A DNA stretch of 64,000 nucleotides from Crocinitomicaceae bacterium (lineage in GTDB: Bacteria; Bacteroidota; Bacteroidia; Flavobacteriales_D; Crocinitomicaceae), in contig JAHENC010000002.1 in assembly GCA_024643365.1 (NCBI GenBank), positions 62,001 to 126,000 on the forward strand, read 5' to 3'. The notes beneath the pieces were generated by a model that was not told the origin of the DNA, made no database searches, and worked only from the letters and a program-made list of their open reading frames with translations. The position numbers and the translations under genes are program-made. This document shows positions 8,594 to 16,257 of this stretch, in pieces (positions within the stretch are counted from its first letter, which is position 1; each line of letters starts with the position of its first letter).

Positions 8594-9859
8594 ATGCTTG
8601 TTTTTAAATTTGGTGGAGCATCTGTGAAAGATGCAGATGCAATTCGAAATGTCGCATCTATTTTATCACTTTATCCCGGAAAAAAACTAACTGTTGTCGT
8701 TTCTGCTATGGGGAAATCCACCAATAAGTTAGAGGAAATCGTGATGGCTTTGGAAACGAAAAACCATAAGTTATTTGTTGGGTTAGTCGATGAACTTGAA
8801 GCCTTCCATATGGACATTATGGCTGCATTATTCCCGGAAAAACATTTTAAAATCTATCAAACAATCGAAGAAGTATTCGAATCGTTGAAAGCTCGTTTTG
8901 AAACAGTTTTTTCTGAAAATAACAGCTTTGAATACGATCAAATTGTATCCTTAGGAGAAGTTTTATCCTCACAAATTGTAAGTGCGTATTTAATTGAGCA
9001 AGATTTTTCAGTGAAGTGGATGGACGCACGAAAATTGATTCGTACCGATCATACCTACCAAGAAGGAAAAGTTGATTGGAAAAAAACGGAGCAACTCATT
9101 CAAGAGCGGATGATTCCTGCGTTTCAGGATGCGGACATTTTACTAACTCAAGGATTCATTGGTCATACAACAGAGGGATTCACAACAACTTTAGGACGAG
9201 AAGGATCGGATTATACCGCAGGTATTTTAGCCTATTGTGGTCAAGCGGAAAGTGTGACCATATGGAAGGATGTGCCTGGAATGTTAAATGCTGATCCAAA
9301 ATACTTTGCGAACACGAAAAAGCTAGATGCTATTTCCTTTAAGGAAGCGATTGAACTCTCCTACTATGGAGCAAGTGTCATCCATCCAAAAACGATTCAG
9401 CCCTTGCAAAACCGCAACATCCCACTTTATGTAAAATCCTTTTTGGATCCAAAAGCAGATGGAACAGCCATTCAGTCCTCATCGAGCAAAGACCATTTAA
9501 TTCCTTCCTACATTTTCAAATTTGATCAAGCCTTGTATTCATTTACACCAAAAGATTTTTCCTTTATCGTGGAAGAAAATCTAAGTGTCATTTTCGGGAA
9601 ATTATCCGCTTTGAACATCAAGATAAACCTCATGCAGAATTCAGCTTTGAGTTTTTCGATTTTAGTGGATCAGAAAAAACTAAAAAGAGATGAATTTCTG
9701 GCACTCTTTCAATCCGACTATGAAGTGAAATACAATGAAAATTTATCTTTAGTGACTATTCGTCATTACGACGACCATACCATTGAGCAAGTCACACAGG
9801 ACAAGGAAATTATTCTCCAACAGCGTACGCGACACACAGCTCGATTTGTGCTTAAATAA
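8594..9859 (+). CDS. lysC: Aspartate kinase (monofunctional)
   Basis: Phosphorylates L-aspartate, the first step to lysine, meso-diaminopimelate, threonine and methionine. The 421-residue protein starts with the signature VFKFGGASVKDADAIRN and contains TLGREGSDYTAG and WKDVPGMLNADPK of the amino-acid-kinase fold. The last ~130 residues (from about SFTPKDFSFIVEE) form the ACT regulatory region. There is no fused homoserine dehydrogenase domain. In this window its product feeds meso-DAP to MurE and links to the methionine-salvage genes downstream. Confidence 0.95.
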   Translation: MLVFKFGGASVKDADAIRNVASILSLYPGKKLTVVVSAMGKSTNKLEEIVMALETKNHKLFVGLVDELEAFHMDIMAALFPEKHFKIYQTIEEVFESLKARFETVFSENNSFEYDQIVSLGEVLSSQIVSAYLIEQDFSVKWMDARKLIRTDHTYQEGKVDWKKTEQLIQERMIPAFQDADILLTQGFIGHTTEGFTTTLGREGSDYTAGILAYCGQAESVTIWKDVPGMLNADPKYFANTKKLDAISFKEAIELSYYGASVIHPKTIQPLQNRNIPLYVKSFLDPKADGTAIQSSSSKDHLIPSYIFKFDQALYSFTPKDFSFIVEENLSVIFGKLSALNIKINLMQNSALSFSILVDQKKLKRDEFLALFQSDYEVKYNENLSLVTIRHYDDHTIEQVTQDKEIILQQRTRHTARFVLK

Positions 9860-9865
9860 TCTACG

Positions 9866-9885
9866 AATACCACAAAAGTGGTATT
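9866..9885. promoter_or_regulatory. Inverted repeat upstream of feoA (terminator or operator)
   Basis: A perfect 8-bp inverted repeat AATACCAC / GTGGTATT with an AAAA loop, directly after lysC and about 22 bases upstream of the feoA -7 box. It has no proper T-run, so it may be a weak lysC terminator or an operator for iron regulation. Confidence 0.4.
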
Positions 9886-9906
9886 TCAATTGAGCGTAAA
9901 TGAACG

Positions 9907-9914
9907 TAATTTTG
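9907..9914 (+). promoter_or_regulatory. feoA promoter, -7 box TAATTTTG
   Basis: Exact TAnnTTTG ending four bases before the feoA ATG at 9919. A TTG at 9890-9892 is only 14 bases upstream, so the -33 element is doubtful. Confidence 0.55.
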
Positions 9915-9918
9915 GGGC

Positions 9919-10143
9919 ATGTTGAACACATTGGATCATATTGAATTACAGCGCGTAGTAGAAATTGTTTCTGTAGACAACTCTCCCATTTCATCGAAGT
10001 TAACAGAAATGGGCTTAGTTGCAGGACAATTGATCACTACACTCTTTAGAGCGCCCTTCGGTGATCCTATTGCTATTGAGCTAAATGGTACCGTTCTTTC
10101 ATTACGCTTAGAAGAAGCGCAATTTATTGAAGTGAAAGCGTAA
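9919..10143 (+). CDS. feoA: FeoA, ferrous iron transport SH3-like protein
   Basis: A 74-residue cytoplasmic beta-barrel protein that assists FeoB in ferrous iron uptake. The pattern KLTEMGLVAGQLITTLFRAPFGDPIAIELNG is not quoted in full here, but the core LTEMGLVAGQ and the central GDPIAIELNGTVLSLR are the FeoA signature. It lies 33 bases upstream of feoB, both on the plus strand. The start ATG follows a promoter -7 box by only four bases. Confidence 0.93.
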   Translation: MLNTLDHIELQRVVEIVSVDNSPISSKLTEMGLVAGQLITTLFRAPFGDPIAIELNGTVLSLRLEEAQFIEVKA

Positions 10144-10162
10144 TGCTTTGACTCAAAATTAA

Positions 10163-10170
10163 TAAGTTTG
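10163..10170 (+). promoter_or_regulatory. feoB -7 box TAAGTTTG
   Basis: Exact TAnnTTTG, ending six bases before the ATG at 10177. The TTG inside it (10168) is in frame with feoB and would be a false start. Confidence 0.5.
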
Positions 10171-10176
10171 CAAACC

Positions 10177-12129
10177 ATGAAAATTGCGTTACTCGGCAAT
10201 CCCAATACGGGCAAAAGCTCCGTATTTAATCTCTTGACAGGTTTGCGTCAACAGGTAGGGAATTTTGCCGGAGTTACTGTCGACAAACGAAGTGGATTCA
10301 TACAATTAGATCAAGTTCAACATGAGCTGATCGATTTCCCTGGAACATATAGCATTTATCCGAGATCCAAAGAAGAATCAGTTGTCTTTGATGTACTTTC
10401 CGACTCAAATCATTCGCAACATCCTGATCAGATTGTTTTTGTTGTAGATGCGAGTAATTTACAACGGAACTTACTCTTCTTTACTCAAGTATACGATTTA
10501 GGTATTCCTTGTATTTTGGTTTTGAATATGTGGGATCTTGCACAGAGAAAAGGAATTATCATTGCAACAGAAGAATTAGGAAAGATGTTTCCTGGTGTAC
10601 CTATTATTCAATCCAATGCACGCATAGGACTTGGAAAGGACCGCATTCTAAAAGCATTGACAAGCAATGGTAACACTGAGTTAAATCAAGTGAGATTCCT
10701 CGAATCATCAGAGCTTTGTTCAATAGACGATGTTCAGTGTCAAAAATTAGAAGCTGAAAAGCGCCTGCGAAAAATCAAAGACTCCTTGAAGCATGTTGTG
10801 CAAACAAAAACGCCCGAAGGAGATAGTATTTCGCGGAAAATTGACCGTGTTTTAGTTCATCCAATTTTTGGATACGTGATTTTTGCATTCGTTTTATTGA
10901 CCATTTTTCAATTTATTTTTACGTTTGCCAACGCTCCAATGAATTGGATCGATACTCTATTTTCACACTTTTCCACATGGAGTAGCGAGGCCATTCAACC
11001 TGGACTTGTGAACGATTTAATTTCACAAGGAATAATTCCGGGGATAGGCGGAGTGGTCGTGTTTGTCCCGCAAATTGCCATGCTTTTCTTTTTCATTTCA
11101 ATTTTAGAAGAAAGTGGATATTTGTCTCGTGTGGTGTTTATCATGGATCGACTTATGCGTCCTTTTGGACTGAATGGAAAAAGTGTAGTTCCACTGATGT
11201 CTAGTGTAGCTTGTGCCATTCCCGGCATCATGGCAACACGAACGATTTCCAATTGGAAGGAACGCCTCATTACGATTTTAGTCGCTCCTTTCATGAGTTG
11301 CAGTGCCCGAATTCCGGTTTACACATTGTTGATTTCTTTGGTGATCCCCAAAACATTTGTTTTTGGTTTCATCAACTTACAGGGAATCGTCCTCTTTGGA
11401 TTATATAGTTTAGGGATTGTTTTTGCGTTATTGGTTTCCTTGTTACTAAAATTGATGATTCAACAAAAAGAAAAAGGATTTCTACTTTTAGAATTGCCAG
11501 ATTACAAGAATCCACGTTGGGGAAATGTGTTTATTAACGTGCTTGAAAAAGTGAAAATATTTATCCTGGATGCCGGTAAAATCATTCTAGCGATTTCCAT
11601 CATTCTTTGGTTCCTTGCTAGTTTTGGGCCAAATATGAACGAATCTATGCATGGATTGAGCAAAACAAATGCCTATCAGTCCATGACGGAAAAAGAACAA
11701 ACGAAAGCGATGGACGCATGTAAACTTTCAAATTCTTACATTGGGATTCTTGGAAAAGGCATGGAGCCAGTTATTGCACCGCTCGGTTACGATTGGAAAA
11801 TTGGCATTTCACTCATTACTTCATTTGCAGCCAGAGAAGTATTTGTTGGGTCTTTAGCCACAATTTATGCCGTTCAAGACGAAAGTGATGAACAAACCTT
11901 ACTCATAGATCGAATGCGCAACGAAGTGAAAGCAGATGGTACACCTGTCTTCACCTTAGCAAGTGGCGTTTCATTGATGGTATTCTATGTGTTTGCTATG
12001 CAATGTATGGCAACAATGGCTGTTGTAAAACGCGAAACAAATTCTTGGAAATGGCCCATTATTCAATTGGTTTTCATGGGATTATTAGCGTATTTTTCAG
12101 CTTGGCTTTGCTTTATTCTCCTCTCTTAA
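10177..12129 (+). CDS. feoB: FeoB, ferrous iron transporter
   Basis: Inner-membrane Fe(II) transporter with an N-terminal G domain. Starting at the ATG at 10177, the protein (650 residues) begins MKIALLGNPNTGKSSVFN, with the P-loop GNPNTGKS, the G3 motif DFPGTYS and the G4 motif LNMWD. About eight to ten membrane segments follow from residue 230, including the Cys-containing motif SVACAIPGIMATR and SFAAREVFVGSL typical of FeoB gates. It is shorter than E. coli FeoB (773) but within the normal range of the Bacteroidota. Neighbours are feoA and a small Cys-containing partner. Confidence 0.96.
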   Translation: MKIALLGNPNTGKSSVFNLLTGLRQQVGNFAGVTVDKRSGFIQLDQVQHELIDFPGTYSIYPRSKEESVVFDVLSDSNHSQHPDQIVFVVDASNLQRNLLFFTQVYDLGIPCILVLNMWDLAQRKGIIIATEELGKMFPGVPIIQSNARIGLGKDRILKALTSNGNTELNQVRFLESSELCSIDDVQCQKLEAEKRLRKIKDSLKHVVQTKTPEGDSISRKIDRVLVHPIFGYVIFAFVLLTIFQFIFTFANAPMNWIDTLFSHFSTWSSEAIQPGLVNDLISQGIIPGIGGVVVFVPQIAMLFFFISILEESGYLSRVVFIMDRLMRPFGLNGKSVVPLMSSVACAIPGIMATRTISNWKERLITILVAPFMSCSARIPVYTLLISLVIPKTFVFGFINLQGIVLFGLYSLGIVFALLVSLLLKLMIQQKEKGFLLLELPDYKNPRWGNVFINVLEKVKIFILDAGKIILAISIILWFLASFGPNMNESMHGLSKTNAYQSMTEKEQTKAMDACKLSNSYIGILGKGMEPVIAPLGYDWKIGISLITSFAAREVFVGSLATIYAVQDESDEQTLLIDRMRNEVKADGTPVFTLASGVSLMVFYVFAMQCMATMAVVKRETNSWKWPIIQLVFMGLLAYFSAWLCFILLS

Positions 12130-12159
12130 TTCACGGATAAATCGTATATTCGTTTAGAT

Positions 12160-12324
12160 ATGCAGACAATCATCATTCTTTTGGCTCTTGGACTTTCCGT
12201 ATACTACATAGTTAGTAGGATATGGAGACAGTTTTCAAAAAAGAGTGCTAGTTGTGAGGGATGTGCATTAAATCAATTACCGAAGAAAGAGCAACACAAC
12301 CATGGGGAACATTCAGCTTTATAA
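12160..12324 (+). CDS. Small FeoB-associated Cys-containing membrane protein
   Basis: A 54-residue protein below the size cut-off of ordinary gene callers. It has one N-terminal membrane segment (MQTIIILLALGLSVYYIV), a basic stretch, the motif SCEGCALNQL and a His-rich tail (QHNHGEHSAL). Small proteins with one membrane helix and a CxxC-type cluster commonly follow feoB (FeoB-associated Cys-rich membrane protein family), which is the basis of the call. It starts 30 bases after feoB and its last 23 bases overlap the corA start. A TAnnTTCG box (12145-12152) lies just upstream. Confidence 0.75.
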   Translation: MQTIIILLALGLSVYYIVSRIWRQFSKKSASCEGCALNQLPKKEQHNHGEHSAL

Positions 12325-13303
12325 GTACAATGCTACTTTTTACTCCGTTAAACAGGAGTCATCCTCGTATTTCGCTGATGAGTTTTTAGAATCCGAACTC
12401 GATAATGACCATGTTGCATGGTTAAACTTTCATGGCGTCGAGGATTCAGAAGCGATTGAGCAATTATGCCATAAATTGGGTATCGATAAATTAACCATCG
12501 AGAGTATCCATAAACAAGTACGTCGACCGAAAGTGGAAGAATATAGCAAGTATATGTCCTTCCATGTGATGTCTGCCTTACCGAAGGAACTTGGGAATCC
12601 ATTTCTACATCAGGATCAAATTTCGTTTTTAATGGGCGAAAATTACTTGATTTCTTTTCAAGATAAACCTTCTGATCACTTTATAGATGTGCGTGACCGA
12701 ATAGAAAAAGGAAGAGGGAAAATTCGAACAAAAGGTTCCGATTTTCTCATGTTTAGGATGTTAGAGGCAATCATTGATAATTACTTCGAAGTTCTAGAGG
12801 AAATTTCCAGTCAGATTGAAGCTATTGATGCGAAACTTCACCTCACTCAGGATAAGTCCATTTTAGCCAGTATTGAATTGGAAAAACGTAAACTGATTGA
12901 ACTGCGTAAGATTGCACAACCCATGCGTGATGTCACCAATCAATTAGAAAATAGCGAGAGTCCATTTATTCAGGGCAGTAATCGTCATTACTTTCGAAGT
13001 TTACGTTCCTCTTGCATGAGTGTTCTGGAAGAAATTGATGCCAATAAACAAATTTTGGAGGGAATGGCAAATCTATACTATGCCGCCCAAGGTCAACGCA
13101 TGAATGAAATTATGCGTGTATTAACGGTTGTTAGTTCCATCTTTATTCCTTTGACATTTATTGTTGGCGTTTACGGAATGAATTTCGAACATATGCCAGA
13201 GTTGAAGTATCCGTATGGATACTATTCGGTGATTGCTTTTATGTTCGCGTTAGCCATTGGACTTGTTTTGCTTTTTATCAAGCGAGGATGGATTAAGAAA
13301 TAA
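12302..13303 (+). CDS. corA: CorA-family magnesium/cobalt transporter
   Basis: A 333-residue inner-membrane divalent cation channel. It has a long cytoplasmic alpha/beta and coiled-coil N-terminal domain and two C-terminal membrane helices. The signature YGMNF (about residue 291, GMN motif) closes the first helix, and a basic tail (KRGWIKK) ends the protein. The start MGNIQLYKYN overlaps the preceding small Feo-associated gene by 23 bases, suggesting coupling; whether it carries Mg, Co or another metal cannot be read from the sequence. Confidence 0.93.
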   Translation: MGNIQLYKYNATFYSVKQESSSYFADEFLESELDNDHVAWLNFHGVEDSEAIEQLCHKLGIDKLTIESIHKQVRRPKVEEYSKYMSFHVMSALPKELGNPFLHQDQISFLMGENYLISFQDKPSDHFIDVRDRIEKGRGKIRTKGSDFLMFRMLEAIIDNYFEVLEEISSQIEAIDAKLHLTQDKSILASIELEKRKLIELRKIAQPMRDVTNQLENSESPFIQGSNRHYFRSLRSSCMSVLEEIDANKQILEGMANLYYAAQGQRMNEIMRVLTVVSSIFIPLTFIVGVYGMNFEHMPELKYPYGYYSVIAFMFALAIGLVLLFIKRGWIKK

Positions 13304-13390
13304 TCTTTTGAAGTCGAGTGAACCGGAATATTTCGACCTAAAAATCTGTTAACATTTAGTTAAATAAAAATCGGACGATTGAATCCTCCG

Positions 13391-13398
13391 TAAGTTTG
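13391..13398 (+). promoter_or_regulatory. Promoter -7 box TAAGTTTG for the DUF1573 gene
   Basis: Exact TAnnTTTG, 20 bases before the ATG at 13419. No well-placed -33 TTG. Confidence 0.5.
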
Positions 13399-13418
13399 AT
13401 TCATAAAATTAATTGACT

Positions 13419-13862
13419 ATGAAAAAACTATTTTTATCCTTTGGGATTATGTTCATCGCAGTTTTGGGAATGAACACCGTGAATGCACAAATTGAGAAAG
13501 GTGCTAAAATCGAATTCAGTAAAGAAACTCATGACTATGGTAACATCAAATACGGTGGAGAACCATATTGCAATTTCGAATTCAAAAATACAGGAGACGA
13601 GCCATTAATCATTTCAAACGCGAAAGGATCATGTGGTTGTACAGTTCCTGAGTGGCCGAAAGACCCAATTGCACCAGGAGCGAAAGGTGTTATTCGTGTG
13701 AAATACGATACTAACCGTCCAGGTCCAATCAACAAAAATGTAACCATCACTTCAAACGCTATTAACGAGCCAAACAAAGTGATTCGTATTAAAGGTGAGG
13801 TTGGTCCAGCTCCAGAAGTTGGAACTCCAGTTAACAACGCTGGTGCACCAATCAACAACTAA
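13419..13862 (+). CDS. Secreted DUF1573 protein (ASH-like Ig domain)
   Basis: A 147-residue exported protein. The signal peptide MKKLFLSFGIMFIAVLG...VNAQ is followed by one DUF1573/ASH-type immunoglobulin domain with the hallmark pattern HDYGNIKYGGEPYCNFEFKN, EPLIISNAKGSCGCTVPEW (the conserved CGCT) and IAPGAKGVIRVKYD. The tail after about residue 130 is low-complexity (PAPEVGTPVNNAGAPINN). These proteins are abundant in the Bacteroidota; function unknown. I use the ATG at 13419, not an in-frame TTG six bases upstream. A strong terminator follows. Confidence 0.93.
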   Translation: MKKLFLSFGIMFIAVLGMNTVNAQIEKGAKIEFSKETHDYGNIKYGGEPYCNFEFKNTGDEPLIISNAKGSCGCTVPEWPKDPIAPGAKGVIRVKYDTNRPGPINKNVTITSNAINEPNKVIRIKGEVGPAPEVGTPVNNAGAPINN

Positions 13863-13883
13863 GATAATCCTCTTATCAAAATG

Positions 13884-13913
13884 AAAAAGCCGATCAATTG
13901 ATCGGCTTTTTTT
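13884..13913. terminator. Bidirectional rho-independent terminator
   Basis: A palindrome with arms AAAAAGCCGATC / GATCGGCTTTTT around AATT, flanked by A- and T-runs. It lies between convergent genes (DUF1573 and mtnC) and can work in both directions. Confidence 0.9.
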
Positions 13914-13935
13914 ATGTGTTATAAATTAGGGTGAA

Positions 13936-14619
13936 TTAAATTTCGTTGAAACTAGCCACTGTATTTTTCCACGTAGCATTCGTGCCTGATCGAACTAATT
14001 GAATCGTTTGATACCCCATTCCATCAGCAGCTTTTAATTCTTCTTGGATATCGGACAAAAACAAGATTTGCTGCGGTTCTAGATCCAGGATTTCTGCAAT
14101 TGCCTTATACGTTTCGGGGTCGCGTTTCGCACCAGTCTTTGTATCAAAGTAATTCGAGAGGTGTTTACTCAAGTCCCCAAAGCAGCTATATTGAAACAAT
14201 AACATTTGTGCATGAATGGAACCAGAAGAAAAAATGCCAATTTTTAATCCATTCGATCTCCATTTATTGAAACACGTTGGAACATCGTCATAAACGTGAC
14301 CTTTAATATCACCCTCTTCGTATGCTTTTTTCCAAACAAATCCCTGTAAGGTTTTAAGCGGGGTAACTTTTCTGTCTTCTCGACTCCACTGGTCTAGATA
14401 TGCGATCACTTCTTCTGTCGTCGTAATGCTTTTACCTTCCTCTTCTTTCACTAATTTGATTACTTGAGAAAAGGATTCCTTAACCTCACTTACTTGTGCC
14501 ATTTTGGGCAACTCTTGAATGTGTTCTCTGAAGTAAGGAAACAACTCATCAACAACGAAAGAAATGGAGGAGGTAGTTCCTTCGATGTCGCATAAAATAT
14601 ATTTAATTTGATTATCCAC
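13936..14619 (-). CDS. mtnC: Enolase-phosphatase E1 (methionine salvage)
   Basis: A 227-residue HAD-superfamily enzyme that enolises and dephosphorylates 2,3-diketo-5-methylthiopentyl-1-phosphate. The first HAD motif is ILCDIEGTTSSISFV, where IEGT replaces the usual DxDxT form in this family; motif II SSGS and motif IV FLSDIQEELKAA follow. Length is normal. It is the last gene of mtnB-mtnD-mtnC and overlaps mtnD by eight bases. A bidirectional terminator lies just beyond it. Confidence 0.95.
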   Translation of the reverse strand: MDNQIKYILCDIEGTTSSISFVVDELFPYFREHIQELPKMAQVSEVKESFSQVIKLVKEEEGKSITTTEEVIAYLDQWSREDRKVTPLKTLQGFVWKKAYEEGDIKGHVYDDVPTCFNKWRSNGLKIGIFSSGSIHAQMLLFQYSCFGDLSKHLSNYFDTKTGAKRDPETYKAIAEILDLEPQQILFLSDIQEELKAADGMGYQTIQLVRSGTNATWKNTVASFNEI

Positions 14620-15157
14620 GTGTTGGGAAATTAAAGGCTAAAAATTCATTTTCTTTTCCTGATTCGGTGTAATTTGGCACCCAACCGGACATATCGATAA
14701 AAATTCGAATGGCTTTTACAAAGGGATTTGTTTCACCTGCATCGAACCAATGTTTTGTTCCAGCAGGAACTGATATTAGATCACCTCGTTCGCAGAGTAA
14801 ATTGAAAACATCCTCATTTTCTAAGTGAAACCAAAACAATCCTTGTCCATCCACAAAAAATCGAATTTCATCTTCGGAATGTGTATGTTCAGCCAAAAAC
14901 TTGGAGCGAATTGCTTCATAATTTTCTGTCAAGGAGTTGATGGAGATCACATCCGCTGTTTCATAGCCACCATTTTTCATGAATGGAACTAAATCTTCTG
15001 CATACGCGGCTAGAATCTCTTCCGTACCGGCTTTATCGTCAAAGTGGACATTACACGACCATTGGTCGAAGAAAATACCTCTTTGGTTCATGAAGGTCCT
15101 GATTTCTTGAGGATCCGTTAATTGTAAATCTTGATTTGGGATAGATAAAATGGCCAT
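14612..15157 (-). CDS. mtnD: Acireductone dioxygenase
   Basis: A 181-residue cupin that oxidises acireductone, using Fe(II) to give the methionine precursor 2-keto-4-methylthiobutyrate, or Ni(II) for an off-pathway product. Metal ligands are visible in EHTHSEDEIRFFVDG (His, His, Glu) and VPAGTKHWFD (His). Located between mtnB (one-base overlap) and mtnC (eight-base overlap), so translation is coupled. The C-terminal segment WVPNYTESG is typical of the family. Confidence 0.96.
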   Translation of the reverse strand: MAILSIPNQDLQLTDPQEIRTFMNQRGIFFDQWSCNVHFDDKAGTEEILAAYAEDLVPFMKNGGYETADVISINSLTENYEAIRSKFLAEHTHSEDEIRFFVDGQGLFWFHLENEDVFNLLCERGDLISVPAGTKHWFDAGETNPFVKAIRIFIDMSGWVPNYTESGKENEFLAFNFPTRG

Positions 15158-15738
15158 CAGATTTTTATTAATTCACATTCACAAAGATAATCCAAGGATT
15201 CCAAATGTCTCTTCGCAGCGAAAAGATTTTCTCCCCATGCATAGGTTCCATGTTGGCGAATCAAAAAACAATGTTGTTGAATATCTGATTTGCGTTCAGG
15301 AAGTACTTTCTCGAAATAACCCATATCTTGAGCATTTTCAAAAATGGGAATTTCAAGCTGGCAGTCGTGAGTTTTAACACCCGCGAAACCTTTTTGAAGT
15401 TCATAGTTCTTGACAGTAAAAAACCTATCATTTTTCATCGAGATCAAAACTGGATTTTTTGAATGACTATGCAAAATAACTTGAGCTTCGGGAAATAGTC
15501 GATAAATCAGGACGTGAATCATGGTTTCATCAGATGGCTTAATACCCTCAAACGGCGACTGAACAATTCCATTTTCATCAATCGGAATAAAATCATCTGC
15601 ACTAAACGTAGACTTATCGACACCAGATCGCGACACCCAAATTTGACCATTTTCTTTAAACGAATAATTAGTGGATGTTGCAGGTGACCATCCTTTTTGG
15701 TGGTAAGATCGAATTGTTTCCGCTAAGCTAACTTTCAT
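15157..15738 (-). CDS. mtnB: Methylthioribulose-1-phosphate dehydratase
   Basis: A 193-residue class II aldolase-like Zn enzyme that dehydrates 5-methylthioribulose 1-phosphate. Seen are SPATSTNYSFKENGQIWVS, the metal-binding HSHSKNPV and a third His in IRQHGTYAWGEN. The first gene of the mtnB-mtnD-mtnC unit. The genes for the earlier steps (mtnK, mtnA or a nucleosidase) are not in this window. Its start lies 17 bases from the yqeY terminator, so the promoter must overlap or lie within that short gap; no TAnnTTTG is visible there. Confidence 0.94.
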   Translation of the reverse strand: MKVSLAETIRSYHQKGWSPATSTNYSFKENGQIWVSRSGVDKSTFSADDFIPIDENGIVQSPFEGIKPSDETMIHVLIYRLFPEAQVILHSHSKNPVLISMKNDRFFTVKNYELQKGFAGVKTHDCQLEIPIFENAQDMGYFEKVLPERKSDIQQHCFLIRQHGTYAWGENLFAAKRHLESLDYLCECELIKI

Positions 15739-15754
15739 TTGACTAATCTTATAT

Positions 15755-15796
15755 AAACGAAGAAAAACGCACCAAGCGATGCGTTTTTCTTCGTTT
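15755..15796. terminator. Terminator of the dcw operon
   Basis: A perfect 17-bp inverted repeat (15755-15771 with 15780-15796) around an 8-base loop, with A/T tracts inside the stem. It follows yqeY, the last gene of the dcw unit on the minus strand. Confidence 0.85.
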
Positions 15797-15810
15797 GTTG
15801 TTTGTTATCA

Positions 15811-16257
15811 TTATTTCGCCAATAGTTCTTTTACCAAAGATGCGATTAATTTTCCATCAGCTTTACCCGCTAATTTTCCACTGAGAAGACCCATTACTTT
15901 CCCCATATCCTGAGGTCCGCTTGCACCTAATGTTTCAATCGCGGCAGCAACCTCTGCTTTCACCTCTTCTTCATCCATCATTTTTGGCAAATATGCCTCA
16001 ATGATTTTTGCTTGAAAAAGTTCATCATCTGCCAAATCTTGACGATTTTGAGCAATATATAACTCATAAGTTTCCATTCGTTGCTTGTGCAACTTCATGC
16101 AAATTTTGATACCCGCTTCATCACTCACCTCACCATTACCAGAAGTTGCTTCAAGTAAAAGTTTGGATTTAATATCTCTCAAAGCAGCTAACTTTTCTTT
16201 TTCTCTAGCTAGCATCGCTTTTTTGATATCCTCGTTAATCAGTTCAGTAAATCCCAT
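15811..16257 (-). CDS. yqeY: GatB/YqeY-domain protein
   Basis: A 148-residue helical protein of the YqeY family, homologous to the C-terminal tRNA-recognition domain of GatB. Seen: a helical N-terminal part and the C-terminal motif GPQDMGKVMGLLSGKLAGKADGK. Function unclear; it may act with tRNA amidotransferases. Its start overlaps the ftsZ stop (TAATG), so it is the last gene of the dcw operon here. Confidence 0.93.
   Translation of the reverse strand: MGFTELINEDIKKAMLAREKEKLAALRDIKSKLLLEATSGNGEVSDEAGIKICMKLHKQRMETYELYIAQNRQDLADDELFQAKIIEAYLPKMMDEEEVKAEVAAAIETLGASGPQDMGKVMGLLSGKLAGKADGKLIASLVKELLAK

Noticed and set aside
10168..10176. TTG as the feoB start codon
   Set aside because: The TTG lies in the -7 box TAAGTTTG; the ATG at 10177 gives the normal FeoB N-terminus. 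The same applies to the TTG at 3660 in front of rpe.
13535..13858. 107-codon open frame antisense to the DUF1573 gene
   Set aside because: It is a mirror of a well-supported gene and has no recognisable product, signal or promoter.
15755..15796. Long inverted repeat as a mobile-element end
   Set aside because: Its position right after yqeY, single copy and A/T-rich stem fit a rho-independent terminator; there is no partner copy in the window.
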